Assembly: GCF_009765755.1 (NCBI RefSeq)
Contig: NZ_LMUV01000011.1
Location: 1,157,576 to 1,221,575 of the forward strand
Direction of reading: 5' to 3'
Origin: Rhodanobacter sp. L36
GTDB lineage: Bacteria > Pseudomonadota > Gammaproteobacteria > Xanthomonadales > Rhodanobacteraceae
Length of the DNA stretch: 64,000 bases
Below the pieces are notes generated by a model. The model was not told where the DNA came from, searched no databases, and saw only the letters and a list, made by a program, of their open reading frames with translations. This document shows, piece after piece, positions 33,009-41,600 of the stretch (the stretch's first letter is position 1; the number at the start of each line of letters is the position of its first letter). The translations under genes were made by a program, and so were the position numbers.

Positions 33009-34748
33009 ATGGGGGGCACGATCACACATTCGAAAGCTGGGCGCGTCTGGCGTTCGTGCTTCGTCGTCGTGCTCGGCCTTTTGTGGTTCGGCACTGCGCA
33101 CGCGTCTTTTTCGCTCAACGGCGCGTGGCGCGAAGTGCGCGCGGGCGATACGCCGCAGAGCGTGCTCGACGAATACAACGCCGGCCAGTTGAAGAGCTTC
33201 GACCCATCCATGCTGCAGCGGTTTCCGCGCAGCAGCACCGGAAGCTGGGTGGTCATCACCCCGCAGCCGCCGTGGGACAACGGCGAACGCGTGCTGTCGA
33301 TCTATCCACCCACGCTCGGCACGATCAACGTCTACCCTTCAGGCGTCCCGCAGTCGCTGGCGCTGGATGAATTCAGCGCGGGCTTGCACGGGCATGGACG
33401 GCTGGCATGGCAAGTGCCCGCCACGCAATCCGGATCGACGCCGATTCTGCTGCGCTTCGAACCATCGGCGACGATCAGCGCGCCGGTGAGTTTCCAGTTG
33501 CAGTCCATGGCGGATTATCAAACGCAGGACGCGCAGTGGCTGGTTTTCGCCAGTGCGTGCTTTGCCGTGATGCTGGCGATGGTGCTGATGGCGCTGTGCT
33601 TTGCGCTGATGCTGCGCGACGTCACTTACGCGTGGTACGCCGGCTACATTTTTTGCTACACGCTGATCCAGGGTATCCAGACCGGGTTCCTGTTTCATCC
33701 CCTTGAATGGCAATGGCTGTCCGGCACGGCAGTGATGAGTGGCGCGGCGGCCGTGGCGCTTTCGGTGGCGTTCGCTTCGTTGTTCATGATGCGGTTTTGC
33801 GAGTTGCAGCGTTATGCGCCGCTCGCCCGCGTGCCGATCGTGGCGCTCGCCGTGGGCATGATCCAGCTGGTACTGATGCGCTGCAGCCACATCGCGTTGC
33901 TGGTCGAAGTGGCGCAGTTGCTGCTCAATCCGCTGCTCATGCTCGGGGCCGGCCTGTTGCTGGTGGCAGCGATCGTGGCCGCGGTGCGTGGCTCGCGTCC
34001 GGCGTGGTTTTTCCTCGCGGGGTGGACGCCATTGTTGCTGCTCACCGCGCTGACCAGCGCGCAGACCAGCGGCGCATTGCCGGAGTTCGCATGGCTCAAC
34101 GATGCAAGCCTCGCTGGCGGTGCGTTTGAAGCAGTAGTGCTGTCGCTGGGCCTCGCCGATCGCGCGCTCAACCTGCGTCACGATCGCGACGTCGTTCGCG
34201 TGCTGGCCGATCACGACGCGCTCACCAATGTGCTCAATCGCCGCGCATGGAGCGAGCGTGCCAGCGCCTTGCTGGCCGTCGATCCGGCACGACCGATGGC
34301 GATGCTGTTTCTCGACCTGGATCACTTCAAGCTGCTCAACGATCGCCAGGGCCACAACAGCGGCGATCGCGCGCTGGTGGCCGTGGCTCGCGCGCTGGCC
34401 GCCGAATTGCGGCCTGCGGATCTGCTCGGGCGTTACGGTGGTGAAGAGTTCGTCGCGCTGCTCGACGGCACGTTGCCGGATCACGCCATGCACGTGGCGA
34501 CGCGTCTGTGTCGGCGCGTGCACCGCCTGGAAATTCCCATCAACGACGATGCGCTGTTGCTCAGCGTCAGCATCGGCGTCGCCATGCACAAGGCCGGCGA
34601 CGATCTGGAAACGCTGGTCGAGCGCGCCGACCAGGCGATGTACCGCGCCAAGCTTGACGGGCGCAACCAGGTCAGCCTGTACGTGACGCCGGTCATGCCG
34701 GCATCGTCGCGCCTGCACGTGGTGGAGAAGCGTCGCGGCGATCACTGA
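33009..34748 (+). CDS. 7TM (7TMR-DISM-like) diguanylate cyclase
   Basis: About 579 residues. Several ATGs in frame exist (32925, 32949, 33003, 33009); 33009 has GGGGG about seven bases upstream. After a signal (CFVVVLGLLWFGTAHA) comes a periplasmic sensor domain with NGAWREVRAGDTPQSVLDEY and LSIYPPTLGTINVYPSG, the DISM extracellular type. Seven membrane helices follow (WLVFASACFAVMLAMVLMAL, AGYIFCYTLIQGIQTGF and others). The GGDEF domain has GGEEF and an inhibitory site RPAD exactly five residues before it. It makes cyclic di-GMP in response to an unknown extracellular ligand. No output partner is adjacent. Confidence 0.93.
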   Translation: MGGTITHSKAGRVWRSCFVVVLGLLWFGTAHASFSLNGAWREVRAGDTPQSVLDEYNAGQLKSFDPSMLQRFPRSSTGSWVVITPQPPWDNGERVLSIYPPTLGTINVYPSGVPQSLALDEFSAGLHGHGRLAWQVPATQSGSTPILLRFEPSATISAPVSFQLQSMADYQTQDAQWLVFASACFAVMLAMVLMALCFALMLRDVTYAWYAGYIFCYTLIQGIQTGFLFHPLEWQWLSGTAVMSGAAAVALSVAFASLFMMRFCELQRYAPLARVPIVALAVGMIQLVLMRCSHIALLVEVAQLLLNPLLMLGAGLLLVAAIVAAVRGSRPAWFFLAGWTPLLLLTALTSAQTSGALPEFAWLNDASLAGGAFEAVVLSLGLADRALNLRHDRDVVRVLADHDALTNVLNRRAWSERASALLAVDPARPMAMLFLDLDHFKLLNDRQGHNSGDRALVAVARALAAELRPADLLGRYGGEEFVALLDGTLPDHAMHVATRLCRRVHRLEIPINDDALLLSVSIGVAMHKAGDDLETLVERADQAMYRAKLDGRNQVSLYVTPVMPASSRLHVVEKRRGDH

Positions 34749-34769
34749 TCGCCGTGCATCCCTCGACAA

Positions 34770-37046
34770 CTACGCGGGACTTGCGGCCAGAGCGCGCGCA
34801 GCCGCCACGACATCGTCCTCGCCCGGCAGTACCAGCAAGGCGGCTCCGGCCAGCGGCGTGAACGTATCCGCGCCCACCACGCGTTGCAACGGCGTGGCGC
34901 CCAATCCACCTTCGACGATCGCGGTGATCACGCCCTCGCCCACACCTGCACTCTTGCGGCCTTCGTCGAGCACGATGATTCGTTTCGCCGTCTTTGCCTG
35001 CTGCACGATGAACGCATCGTTGAGCGGCGCCAGCCAGCGCAGGTCGACCACGCGCACGCTCCAGCCGAGTTCTTTTTCGATCGTGCGTGCTGCGCGCAAC
35101 GCCATCGGCACGCCGTTGCCGAAGGTGATCACCACCAGATCGTTCGCCGCATCGTTGTAGACGCGACCCTCGCCCAACGTCATCGCCGTGCCCGGCGCGG
35201 GATAGTCGAACTGCCACTGCGCGTCGCCGGCGTCGTGCAGGTCCTTGGTCATGTACAGCGCGATCGGTTCGAGGAACGCGCACACGCGGCCATCCACTTT
35301 CGCCAGTGCCATCATCGTGCGCAGCATCGTTGCGGCATCGTCGCCGCGACTCGCGCAGCCGACGACAAGGCCGGGAATATCGCGCAGCGCGGTGATCGAA
35401 TTGTCGTTATGGAAGTGGCCGCCAAAACCCTTTTGATAACCCAGCGACGCGATGCGCATCACCATCGGATTGCGGTACTGATCGTTGGAGAAAAACTGCA
35501 ACGATGAAGCCTCTCCGCGAATCTGATCGGCAGCATTGTGGAAATACGCCAGGTACTGAATCTCCGGAATCGGCAGCATGCCCATGTTGGCGTAACCCTG
35601 CGCGAGCCCGAGGATGATCGTCTCGTCGAGTAGCGTGTTGAACACGCGCGTATTGCGAAACGCCTTGTGCAGCCCCTTGGTCACCGTATAGACGCCGCCC
35701 TTCTGCGCCACATCCTCGCCGAACAGCAGCGACTCCGGATATTTCGCCATCACGTCGTGCAATGCCTGGCCGATCTGGATGGCCAAATGACGCGGCGGCT
35801 GGTTTTCCGGAAGCTTTGCTTCGCTGCCGAAAACCGCGAGGCGCCTTTCCGCATAGTCCGTGCGTTCGCCTTCCTTCTTCACCGCGGCGGGCGTGTACGG
35901 CGCCAGCGGTGTCATCACGTCGTCGAGCGTGGTGAGGCGATGGCGAGTGTGCGCATCTTCGGCAGCGGCGAAGCAGCGCTTGCGCGTGGCTTCGTAGAGA
36001 TTCAGCAGATCGTCCTTCGAATACAGGCCGGACTCCAACGCGATACCTGCCGAACGCAGCAGCGGATCGGTGGATTCCACCGCGAACAACTCCTCGATGC
36101 TGCGCCACTCGATCTCGAAATCGGTGCCGGCGTGACCCATCACGCGCGTGGTCCTGAGATGCAGGAACGTGGGACGACGCGTGCGTCGGCAATGTTCCAC
36201 CGCGCGCTGCACCTGCGCGTAGCCTTCGGCGAGATCGAGGCCGTCGGCAAAGAAATAATCGAGGTTGGAGCGATGCTGGAAATTGCTGGCCACCCATCCC
36301 GTCGGCGTCTTCACCGAGATACCGATGCCGTTGTCCTCGCACACGAAAAGCACCGGCGCGGGAAGCTTCTGGTACGCCGTCCATGCAGCAGCATTGAATG
36401 CGGTTTGCGCAGTGGCGTGATTGCTCGATGCGTCGCCGAACGAGCAGATCGCGATCGAATCATCGGGGATCGGCAGCGTGTGACCGATGCGTCGCGCCTG
36501 CTCGATCGCCACCGCCGTGCCCAGCGCCTTGGGCAGGTGCGACGCGATCGTCGATGTCTGCGGCAGCACCCACAACGGCTTGCTGCCCCACACCTTGTGA
36601 CGTCCGCCGGAGGCCGGATCGTCCTTGCTGGCGGCGAAACTCAGCGCCGAATCCATCACCGGATCCATACCCGGCAGCTTGCGGAAGCGCTCGGCCATGA
36701 AGCCGCCGGAACGGTAATGCAGGAACGCCGGATCGGTGTGACGCGTGAGTCGCGCCACCATCGCATTGCCTTCGTGGCCGCTGGAACCGATCGTGTAGAA
36801 AACCTTGTTCTGCACGCGCAGCACGCGCGCCATCAGGTCGAGGTGACGCGAGATCAGTTGCGATTCGAGCAGTTCGCGAAACCCGCGTGCATCGAGTGCG
36901 CTGCCCGGCAACACTGCTTCGTCGTCACGCGGCGCACTGCGAACATCGCCTTGCCAGAACTGCACGAACTCGATGAAGTTCTGGTCGACAACCTCGGCAC
37001 GATTGAAGCCCTTGTGACGAGCGCTGATGGCAAACGGAATGGACAT
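34770..37046 (-). CDS. Fused E1 alpha/beta 2-oxo acid dehydrogenase (TPP-dependent)
   Basis: A 758-residue protein from the ATG at 37046. The first half is an E1 alpha subunit: SSGHEGNAMVARLT, PQTSTIASHLPKALGTAVA and the TPP motif CSFGDASSNHATAQTAFN. The second half, from about residue 390 (RHLAIQIGQALHDVMAKYPESLLFGEDV), is an E1 beta subunit with GKGGVYTV-like and LRWLAPLNDAFI segments. Such fusions decarboxylate branched-chain or related 2-oxo acids and transfer the acyl group to an E2. No E2 or E3 gene is next to it. It is followed upstream on the same strand by a GNAT gene. Substrate specificity is not evident. Confidence 0.9.
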   Translation of the reverse strand: MSIPFAISARHKGFNRAEVVDQNFIEFVQFWQGDVRSAPRDDEAVLPGSALDARGFRELLESQLISRHLDLMARVLRVQNKVFYTIGSSGHEGNAMVARLTRHTDPAFLHYRSGGFMAERFRKLPGMDPVMDSALSFAASKDDPASGGRHKVWGSKPLWVLPQTSTIASHLPKALGTAVAIEQARRIGHTLPIPDDSIAICSFGDASSNHATAQTAFNAAAWTAYQKLPAPVLFVCEDNGIGISVKTPTGWVASNFQHRSNLDYFFADGLDLAEGYAQVQRAVEHCRRTRRPTFLHLRTTRVMGHAGTDFEIEWRSIEELFAVESTDPLLRSAGIALESGLYSKDDLLNLYEATRKRCFAAAEDAHTRHRLTTLDDVMTPLAPYTPAAVKKEGERTDYAERRLAVFGSEAKLPENQPPRHLAIQIGQALHDVMAKYPESLLFGEDVAQKGGVYTVTKGLHKAFRNTRVFNTLLDETIILGLAQGYANMGMLPIPEIQYLAYFHNAADQIRGEASSLQFFSNDQYRNPMVMRIASLGYQKGFGGHFHNDNSITALRDIPGLVVGCASRGDDAATMLRTMMALAKVDGRVCAFLEPIALYMTKDLHDAGDAQWQFDYPAPGTAMTLGEGRVYNDAANDLVVITFGNGVPMALRAARTIEKELGWSVRVVDLRWLAPLNDAFIVQQAKTAKRIIVLDEGRKSAGVGEGVITAIVEGGLGATPLQRVVGADTFTPLAGAALLVLPGEDDVVAAARALAASPA

Positions 37047-37091
37047 GATCGATCGCTTGAAAGTGAGTAGAGGTGTTGCGTCGCGCACGGC

Positions 37092-37640
37092 TCAGACCGA
37101 TGGTCGTCGCGCTTGCCATTGCCCGAGGCTCTGGCCCCAGATGTCGATGACGTGATCCTGGTACGGCGCGGGCAGCGTACCGCTGCGCAAGTTACTCGAA
37201 CCCAGTCGCTCGGCGAGCTTCTGCGATGCGATATTGCGCGGGTCGATGCAATGGATGATGTCGGTCCAGCCGAGATGCTCGAAGGCCCAGTCGATGGCAG
37301 CGATACCGGCTTCGGTCGCGTAGCCCTTGCCCCAGACATCGCGACGAAACGACCAGCCGATCTCGTTGCCGGGCCAGCCTTCCGGCTTCCATGGACCAAG
37401 CTGGCCGAGCCAGCGCCCATCGCTTTTGTCGATCACCGAGAACATGCCGAAACCCTGCACCATCCATGCACCGGGCATCTGCAGAAATTTCCGCCATGCC
37501 GCGTCGCGCGAAAGATGTCCGCCGATGTAGCGCGCGGTTTCCTCGTCGCCGATCAATGCTGCGTAAGCGTCGAAATCCTCGCGCTGCGGCGGGCGCAGGA
37601 TGAGGCGTGACGTTTCGATGCGGATGTCCTGCAAGTTCAT
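37092..37640 (-). CDS. GNAT N-acetyltransferase, RimJ/RimL type
   Basis: A 182-residue protein. The start RIETSRLILRPPQREDFDAYAALIGDEET is the RimJ/RimL-like beginning. FGMFSVIDKSDGRWLGQLG and IGWSFRRDVWGKGYATEAGIAAIDWAF give the acetyl-CoA binding region. The end HCIDPRNIASQKLAERLG is also typical. It probably acetylates an N-terminal amine or a small molecule. It is 45 bases upstream of the fused E1 gene on the same strand and could share a transcript. Confidence 0.92.
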   Translation of the reverse strand: MNLQDIRIETSRLILRPPQREDFDAYAALIGDEETARYIGGHLSRDAAWRKFLQMPGAWMVQGFGMFSVIDKSDGRWLGQLGPWKPEGWPGNEIGWSFRRDVWGKGYATEAGIAAIDWAFEHLGWTDIIHCIDPRNIASQKLAERLGSSNLRSGTLPAPYQDHVIDIWGQSLGQWQARRPSV

Positions 37641-37673
37641 GTGGCGTGCTGCCTCACCATCGACTTATCTTTT

Positions 37674-37701
37674 CGTCATTCCGGCCTTCGTCGGAATGAC
37701 G
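37674..37701. repeat. REP-like intergenic palindrome, copy 2
   Basis: CGTCATTCCGGC pairs with the complementary stretch ending ATGACG. It is one of two neighbouring elements between the convergently spaced glutaryl-CoA dehydrogenase end and the GNAT start. The next copy begins 12 bases later. Confidence 0.8.
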
Positions 37702-37713
37702 ACTTTTCTCGAC

Positions 37714-37741
37714 TGTCATTCCTGCCTTTGCCGGGATGACG
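37714..37741. repeat. REP-like intergenic palindrome, copy 3
   Basis: TGTCATTCCTGC with GCCGGGATGACG, two mismatches in the stem. It ends six bases before the stop of the acyl-CoA dehydrogenase gene and so can form the end of its transcript. Together with copy 2 it makes a tandem pair. Confidence 0.8.
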
Positions 37742-37747
37742 AGAAAT

Positions 37748-38917
37748 TCAGAACGCATTGATGCCGGTCAGTTCGCGGCCCACCACAAGCTGGTGCACGG
37801 TTTCGGTGCCTTCATAAGTGATCACTGATTCAAGATTCAGCGCATGGCGGATCGCGCCGTGCTCGGTGGTAATGCCGGCGCCGCCGAGGATATCGCGGCA
37901 TTCGCGCGCGATGTCGATCGCCATGCGGCAGTTGTTCCACTTCGCCAGCGATACCTGTGTGGGCTGCATCTTGCCCGCGTCCTTGAGTCTGCCGAGTTGC
38001 AGCGACAGCAATTGCGCCATGGTGATGCGGCGCGCCATGTCGGCCATTTTCAACTGCACGGCCTGGTTCGATGACAATGGACGGCCAAACAGCATGCGCT
38101 CGGCGGTGTAGTCGAGCACTTCCTTCAGGCATGCCTGCGCGGCACCGATCGGACCCCAGGTGATGCCGTAGCGTGCCTGCGTGAGGCAGCCAAGCGGGCC
38201 CTTGAGGCCTTTCACGTTGGGCAGGCGCGCGCTGTCCGGCACGCGCACATCGTCGAAGAACAACGCGCTGGTGACGGATGCGCGCAGACTCATCTTCTTG
38301 TGGATTTCCTGTGCCTTGAAACCGGCCGTGTCGGTCGGCACGACGAAACCCTGGATGCCGTCGTCGGTCTGCGCCCAGACAATTGCAATGTGCGCGAGGT
38401 TGCCGTTGGTGATCCACATTTTTGCGCCGTTGATGATCCAGTCGCCGCCATCTTTCTTCGCATTGGTTTTCATGTTGGCCGGGTCCGATCCGCCATGTGG
38501 TTCGGTGAGGCCGAAGCAGCCGATGACTTCGCCGGCGGCCATGCGCGGCAGGTACTGCTTTTTCTGCTCCTCGCTGCCGTAGGCGTAGATCGGATACATG
38601 CACAGCGAGCTTTGCACCGAAGCGAAACTGCGCAGGCCCGAATCGCCGCGCTCCAGTTCCTGGCAGATCAGTCCATAGCTCACGCCGTTCATGCCGGCGC
38701 CGCCGTATTCCTCCGGAATGGTCGCGCCGAGCAAGCCGAGCGCAGCGATTTCCGGGATCAGCTCCATCGGAAATCGAGCCTGATCGAAGCAGTCGCCGAT
38801 GATCGGCAACACGCGTTCGTCGACGAAGCGGCCCACCGTGTCCTGCACCATGCGCTCCTCATCGGAGAGCAGCGAGCGGACATCGTAGAGATCGAGCGGA
38901 TTGAGGGCGACAGCCAT
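37748..38917 (-). CDS. gcdH: Acyl-CoA dehydrogenase, glutaryl-CoA dehydrogenase type
   Basis: A 389-residue flavoenzyme from the ATG at 38917, with GGAG upstream. The family blocks are present: IPEEYGGAGMNGVSYGLICQELERGDSG, FGLTEPHGGSDPANMKTNAKKDG, KMWITNGNLAHIAIVWA, LTQARYGITWGPIGAAQACL and the catalytic Glu in TYEGTETVHQLVVGRELTG. This set matches GcdH, which oxidises and decarboxylates glutaryl-CoA to crotonyl-CoA in lysine and tryptophan breakdown. Length is that of the family. It is transcribed divergently from the DMT transporter gene and flanked by REP-like repeats at its end. Confidence 0.9.
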   Translation of the reverse strand: MAVALNPLDLYDVRSLLSDEERMVQDTVGRFVDERVLPIIGDCFDQARFPMELIPEIAALGLLGATIPEEYGGAGMNGVSYGLICQELERGDSGLRSFASVQSSLCMYPIYAYGSEEQKKQYLPRMAAGEVIGCFGLTEPHGGSDPANMKTNAKKDGGDWIINGAKMWITNGNLAHIAIVWAQTDDGIQGFVVPTDTAGFKAQEIHKKMSLRASVTSALFFDDVRVPDSARLPNVKGLKGPLGCLTQARYGITWGPIGAAQACLKEVLDYTAERMLFGRPLSSNQAVQLKMADMARRITMAQLLSLQLGRLKDAGKMQPTQVSLAKWNNCRMAIDIARECRDILGGAGITTEHGAIRHALNLESVITYEGTETVHQLVVGRELTGINAF

Positions 38918-39043
38918 GAAAGCTCCGGAGACGCGTGCGGAAAAACCGCTATTGTAGCGCGTGGTCCACAGCGCCACAGGCTTGGCCCGCATCACGCGGA
39001 ACGCGTTCCGCCGCGCCCAGTCGCCACCCTCCATCGGAATGCC

Positions 39044-39922
39044 ATGTTCAAAGGTGTACTGCTCGGTTTCCTGGCCTTCGCTGCCTATGCCGTCAGCGAT
39101 GCGTTCGTGAAATCGCTGCGCGGTTCGTTGCCGGCGTACGAAGCGGTTTTTTTCGGTGCAGCCATGGCGCTGGCCGCGCTGCCCTTCATCAAGTCGCGCA
39201 ACGATCGCTGGCGCGAAGTTCTGGTGGCGCAGCGTCCCGGGCCTTATCTGGTGCGATCGGTCGCCAGCGCCATTGGCAGCACGGCGGCGGTGATCGCCTT
39301 TACCGCGCTGCCGATGGCCGAGGCGTTTGCGCTGATTTTCCTGATGCCGATCTTTGTCACCCTCCTTTCCGTGCTGGTGCTGAAGGAGCACGTCGGCTGG
39401 CGCCGCTGGTCGGCGGTGGTGGCGGGTTTCATCGGCGTGCTGGTGGTGCTGAGGCCGGGCTTTCGTGCGCTGGGCGTCGGCCATCTTGCAGCACTGGTGT
39501 GCGGGTTCGCGAGCGCGATCGCGATGATCGCCATGCGTGTCGCCGGGCCGCACGAAAAACGCATCACGCTTTACGGCGCCGGCGTGGTCGGGCCGATGCT
39601 GCTTACGGGCGTGTTGATGCTGCTGCAGGATTTTTACTGGCCGAACCTGCATCAGTGGATGCTGCTGCTCGGCTACGGCCTGCTGGCTGCGTTGGCGGCG
39701 GTGTTGCTGATGCTGGCCACGCAGAAATCGCCGGCCAACCATGTCGCGCCGACCCAGTACAGCCAGATGTTGTGGGCAGTGTTTCTGGGCTACCTGCTTT
39801 TCGGCGACGGGCTGGACTGGCCGATGGCCATCGGCATCGCGATCATTCTTGGTGCCGGTCTTTTCACCTTCGTGCGCGAAGAAAAAGTCACCCGCTGGTG
39901 GAAACGCGCGCGCATCGTTTGA
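39044..39922 (+). CDS. DMT superfamily (EamA) transporter
   Basis: A 292-residue protein from the ATG at 39044. Ten helices in two EamA repeats are seen, starting GVLLGFLAFAAYAVSDAFVKSLRG and then GVGHLAALVCGFASAIAMIAMRV. It ends in a basic cytoplasmic tail (REEKVTRWWKRARIV). It shares a layout with the RarD/YedA class of drug or metabolite exporters. The substrate is unknown. It is divergent from the glutaryl-CoA dehydrogenase gene. Confidence 0.9.
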   Translation: MFKGVLLGFLAFAAYAVSDAFVKSLRGSLPAYEAVFFGAAMALAALPFIKSRNDRWREVLVAQRPGPYLVRSVASAIGSTAAVIAFTALPMAEAFALIFLMPIFVTLLSVLVLKEHVGWRRWSAVVAGFIGVLVVLRPGFRALGVGHLAALVCGFASAIAMIAMRVAGPHEKRITLYGAGVVGPMLLTGVLMLLQDFYWPNLHQWMLLLGYGLLAALAAVLLMLATQKSPANHVAPTQYSQMLWAVFLGYLLFGDGLDWPMAIGIAIILGAGLFTFVREEKVTRWWKRARIV

Positions 39923-39931
39923 CGATATCGC

Positions 39932-40888
39932 TCAGTCGTTATTGGCCAATATCTGGAGGCGCATCGCGCATCGCGCCAGTTCGGTTCGCAACGCATCCGG
40001 CGAACGTATTTCGAAATCGAATGGCAGGCTGGCGAGTCGACGCGCGAACCAGTTCAAGTCATCGGCACTGGCATGCAGCAGCACGCCGCCATCGATCGGT
40101 TCCAGCAGACCGAACGAAAGCGGAAACGCGCAGCTCGCTCGCGCCAAATTCGTCAGCAGCAACACTTCGATCGCACGACCGCGCGGCATGCTTGCGATGT
40201 TCTGCATCAATTGCCCGAGTGCATCGAAACCGGCGGGCCGCTCAAACGGAACGTCCGTCAGCGTCACGTCGTCGACGCGATCAAGCCGGAACGAGCGCAG
40301 GGCATGGCGCAGGTGGCACATGCCGAGCGCGTACCAGCCGCCCGCCCAGTAAGCCAGGCCGTACGGATCAAACAGGCGTTCCGTTTGCTCGCCCTGCCCC
40401 GACACGTAACGCATGTTCACGCGTTGCTGTGCTTGCGCGGCCGTCGTCAGCGTCACCAACGCGGCCTGCGTACCGAAAGTGCCGGCCGAAGGTTGCATGT
40501 CGATTTTCACCGTGTCGGCGATCGCGCCGACACGGCTCTTGAGCTTGATCGGCATCACGCGCGACAACTTGGCCTGAACGCTCTCCACCGCCGGTGAGGA
40601 GTCGGACAACCCCAAACCGCGCGCCGCCACCAACCCGACCGACAACGCCACCGCCTCGTCGTTGGTGAACATCATCGGCGGCAACTTGTAGCCGGCCACC
40701 AGCATGTACGCACCGTGGCGCCCACGCTCGGTGGTCAGCGGAATGCCGAGATCTTCCAGCATCACGATGTAGCGCCGCAGCGTGCGCACGTCGACGCCCA
40801 CCCGCTGCGCCAGTTCCGAACCGCTCATGCGGCCATGGCTCTGCAGCAGGTCAAGTACCGCCAGCACGCGCGTGGTGGGTAACGCCAT
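39932..40888 (-). CDS. HTH/WYL-domain transcriptional regulator (YafY type)
   Basis: A 318-residue protein. The DeoR-type winged helix is residues 1-60 (VLAVLDLLQSHGRMSGSELAQRVGVDVRTLRRYIVMLEDLGIPLTTERGRHGAY). The WYL region lies after residue 150 (RVNMRYVSGQGEQTERLFDPYGLAYWAGGWYALG). WYL proteins sense nucleotides or other ligands. The gene is divergent from a three-gene set that starts at 40980, the probable target. A palindrome ACAATTGT (40892-40899) lies four bases from its ATG. Confidence 0.92.
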   Translation of the reverse strand: MALPTTRVLAVLDLLQSHGRMSGSELAQRVGVDVRTLRRYIVMLEDLGIPLTTERGRHGAYMLVAGYKLPPMMFTNDEAVALSVGLVAARGLGLSDSSPAVESVQAKLSRVMPIKLKSRVGAIADTVKIDMQPSAGTFGTQAALVTLTTAAQAQQRVNMRYVSGQGEQTERLFDPYGLAYWAGGWYALGMCHLRHALRSFRLDRVDDVTLTDVPFERPAGFDALGQLMQNIASMPRGRAIEVLLLTNLARASCAFPLSFGLLEPIDGGVLLHASADDLNWFARRLASLPFDFEIRSPDALRTELARCAMRLQILANND

Positions 40889-40891
40889 CTG

Positions 40892-40899
40892 ACAATTGT
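40892..40899. promoter_or_regulatory. Short palindrome in the WYL-regulator divergent region
   Basis: ACAATTGT is a perfect 8-base palindrome between the WYL gene and the gene at 40980. The region (91 bases) must carry both promoters. It is a weak operator candidate based on symmetry only. Confidence 0.25.
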
Positions 40900-40979
40900 A
40901 TCGACGAATCAGGGCGGGATCTGTCCTGTTTCGCTTCTAGCCTCGGCATGTCTTTCAACAAGCCGGAGTCGCCAACGTC

Positions 40980-41558
40980 ATGTCGAACCGAACACTCGCC
41001 GCCTGCCTGCTCGCGCTGACTTTCTCCATCGGCATCGCCGTCAACGCATCCACATCCGCCATGCCAACGCAGGCCCAACCGACAACCGCGCACGATGGTT
41101 CGAAAGATTTCGATGGCCTCCACGGCCACTGGATCGTGCACAACCGCAAGCTGGCGAAGCGGCTCGCCGGTTCCACCACATGGATACCGTTCGATGCGAC
41201 GGACGAATTCCAGCCTTTGCCCGGCGGCCTCGGTTTGCAGGAGCACTACCGCACCAGCTACTGGAAAAATTTCGAGGCACTCAGCTTCAATCTCTACGAT
41301 CCGCAGACGCAGCAGTGGACGTTGTACTGGGTCGACAATTTCAATTTGCCCATCACGTTGCAGCCGCCGCTTGTCGGCAAGTTCTCAGGCAACACCGGCG
41401 ACTTCGAAGGCCCCGACACCTTCGGCGGCAAGCCGATCCTCGTGCGCCACATCTGGAAGCTGCAAGATAAAAATCACGTTGCATGGGAACAGGCTTTTTC
41501 GGTCGATCACGGTGCATCGTGGGAAACCAACTGGACGATGGAATTCGTGCGTCAGTAA
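40980..41558 (+). CDS. Secreted hypothetical protein
   Basis: A 192-residue exported protein. The signal is LAACLLALTFSIGIAVNAS. The mature region has GLHGHWIVHNRKLAKRLAGSTTW and EEHYRTSYWKNFEALSFNLYDPQTQQWTLYWVDNFN-type text, with an HIWKLQDKNHVAWEQAFSVDHGASWETNWTMEF end. The WIVHNRKL start and WEQAFS end recall DUF1579-type or lipocalin-like ligand-binding barrels. No catalytic motif is visible. It is first in a row with the NIPSNAP-like and LysE genes and divergent from the WYL regulator. Confidence 0.75.
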   Translation: MSNRTLAACLLALTFSIGIAVNASTSAMPTQAQPTTAHDGSKDFDGLHGHWIVHNRKLAKRLAGSTTWIPFDATDEFQPLPGGLGLQEHYRTSYWKNFEALSFNLYDPQTQQWTLYWVDNFNLPITLQPPLVGKFSGNTGDFEGPDTFGGKPILVRHIWKLQDKNHVAWEQAFSVDHGASWETNWTMEFVRQ

Positions 41559-41600
41559 TTCCGATCTGCTCACCCCATCCTGCATCCATCGAGAATCCTC

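Noticed and set aside
32734-33192. Plus-strand frame in the region before the 7TM cyclase
   Set aside because: It runs into the cyclase gene in another frame and has no family sequence.
33339-34769. 476-codon minus-strand frame opposite the 7TM cyclase
   Set aside because: Composition is repetitive His/Gln/Arg, the mirror of hydrophobic codons on the real strand.
35667-37070. 467-codon plus-strand frame opposite the fused E1 gene
   Set aside because: The opposite strand encodes a complete E1 alpha/beta protein; this frame has no motif.
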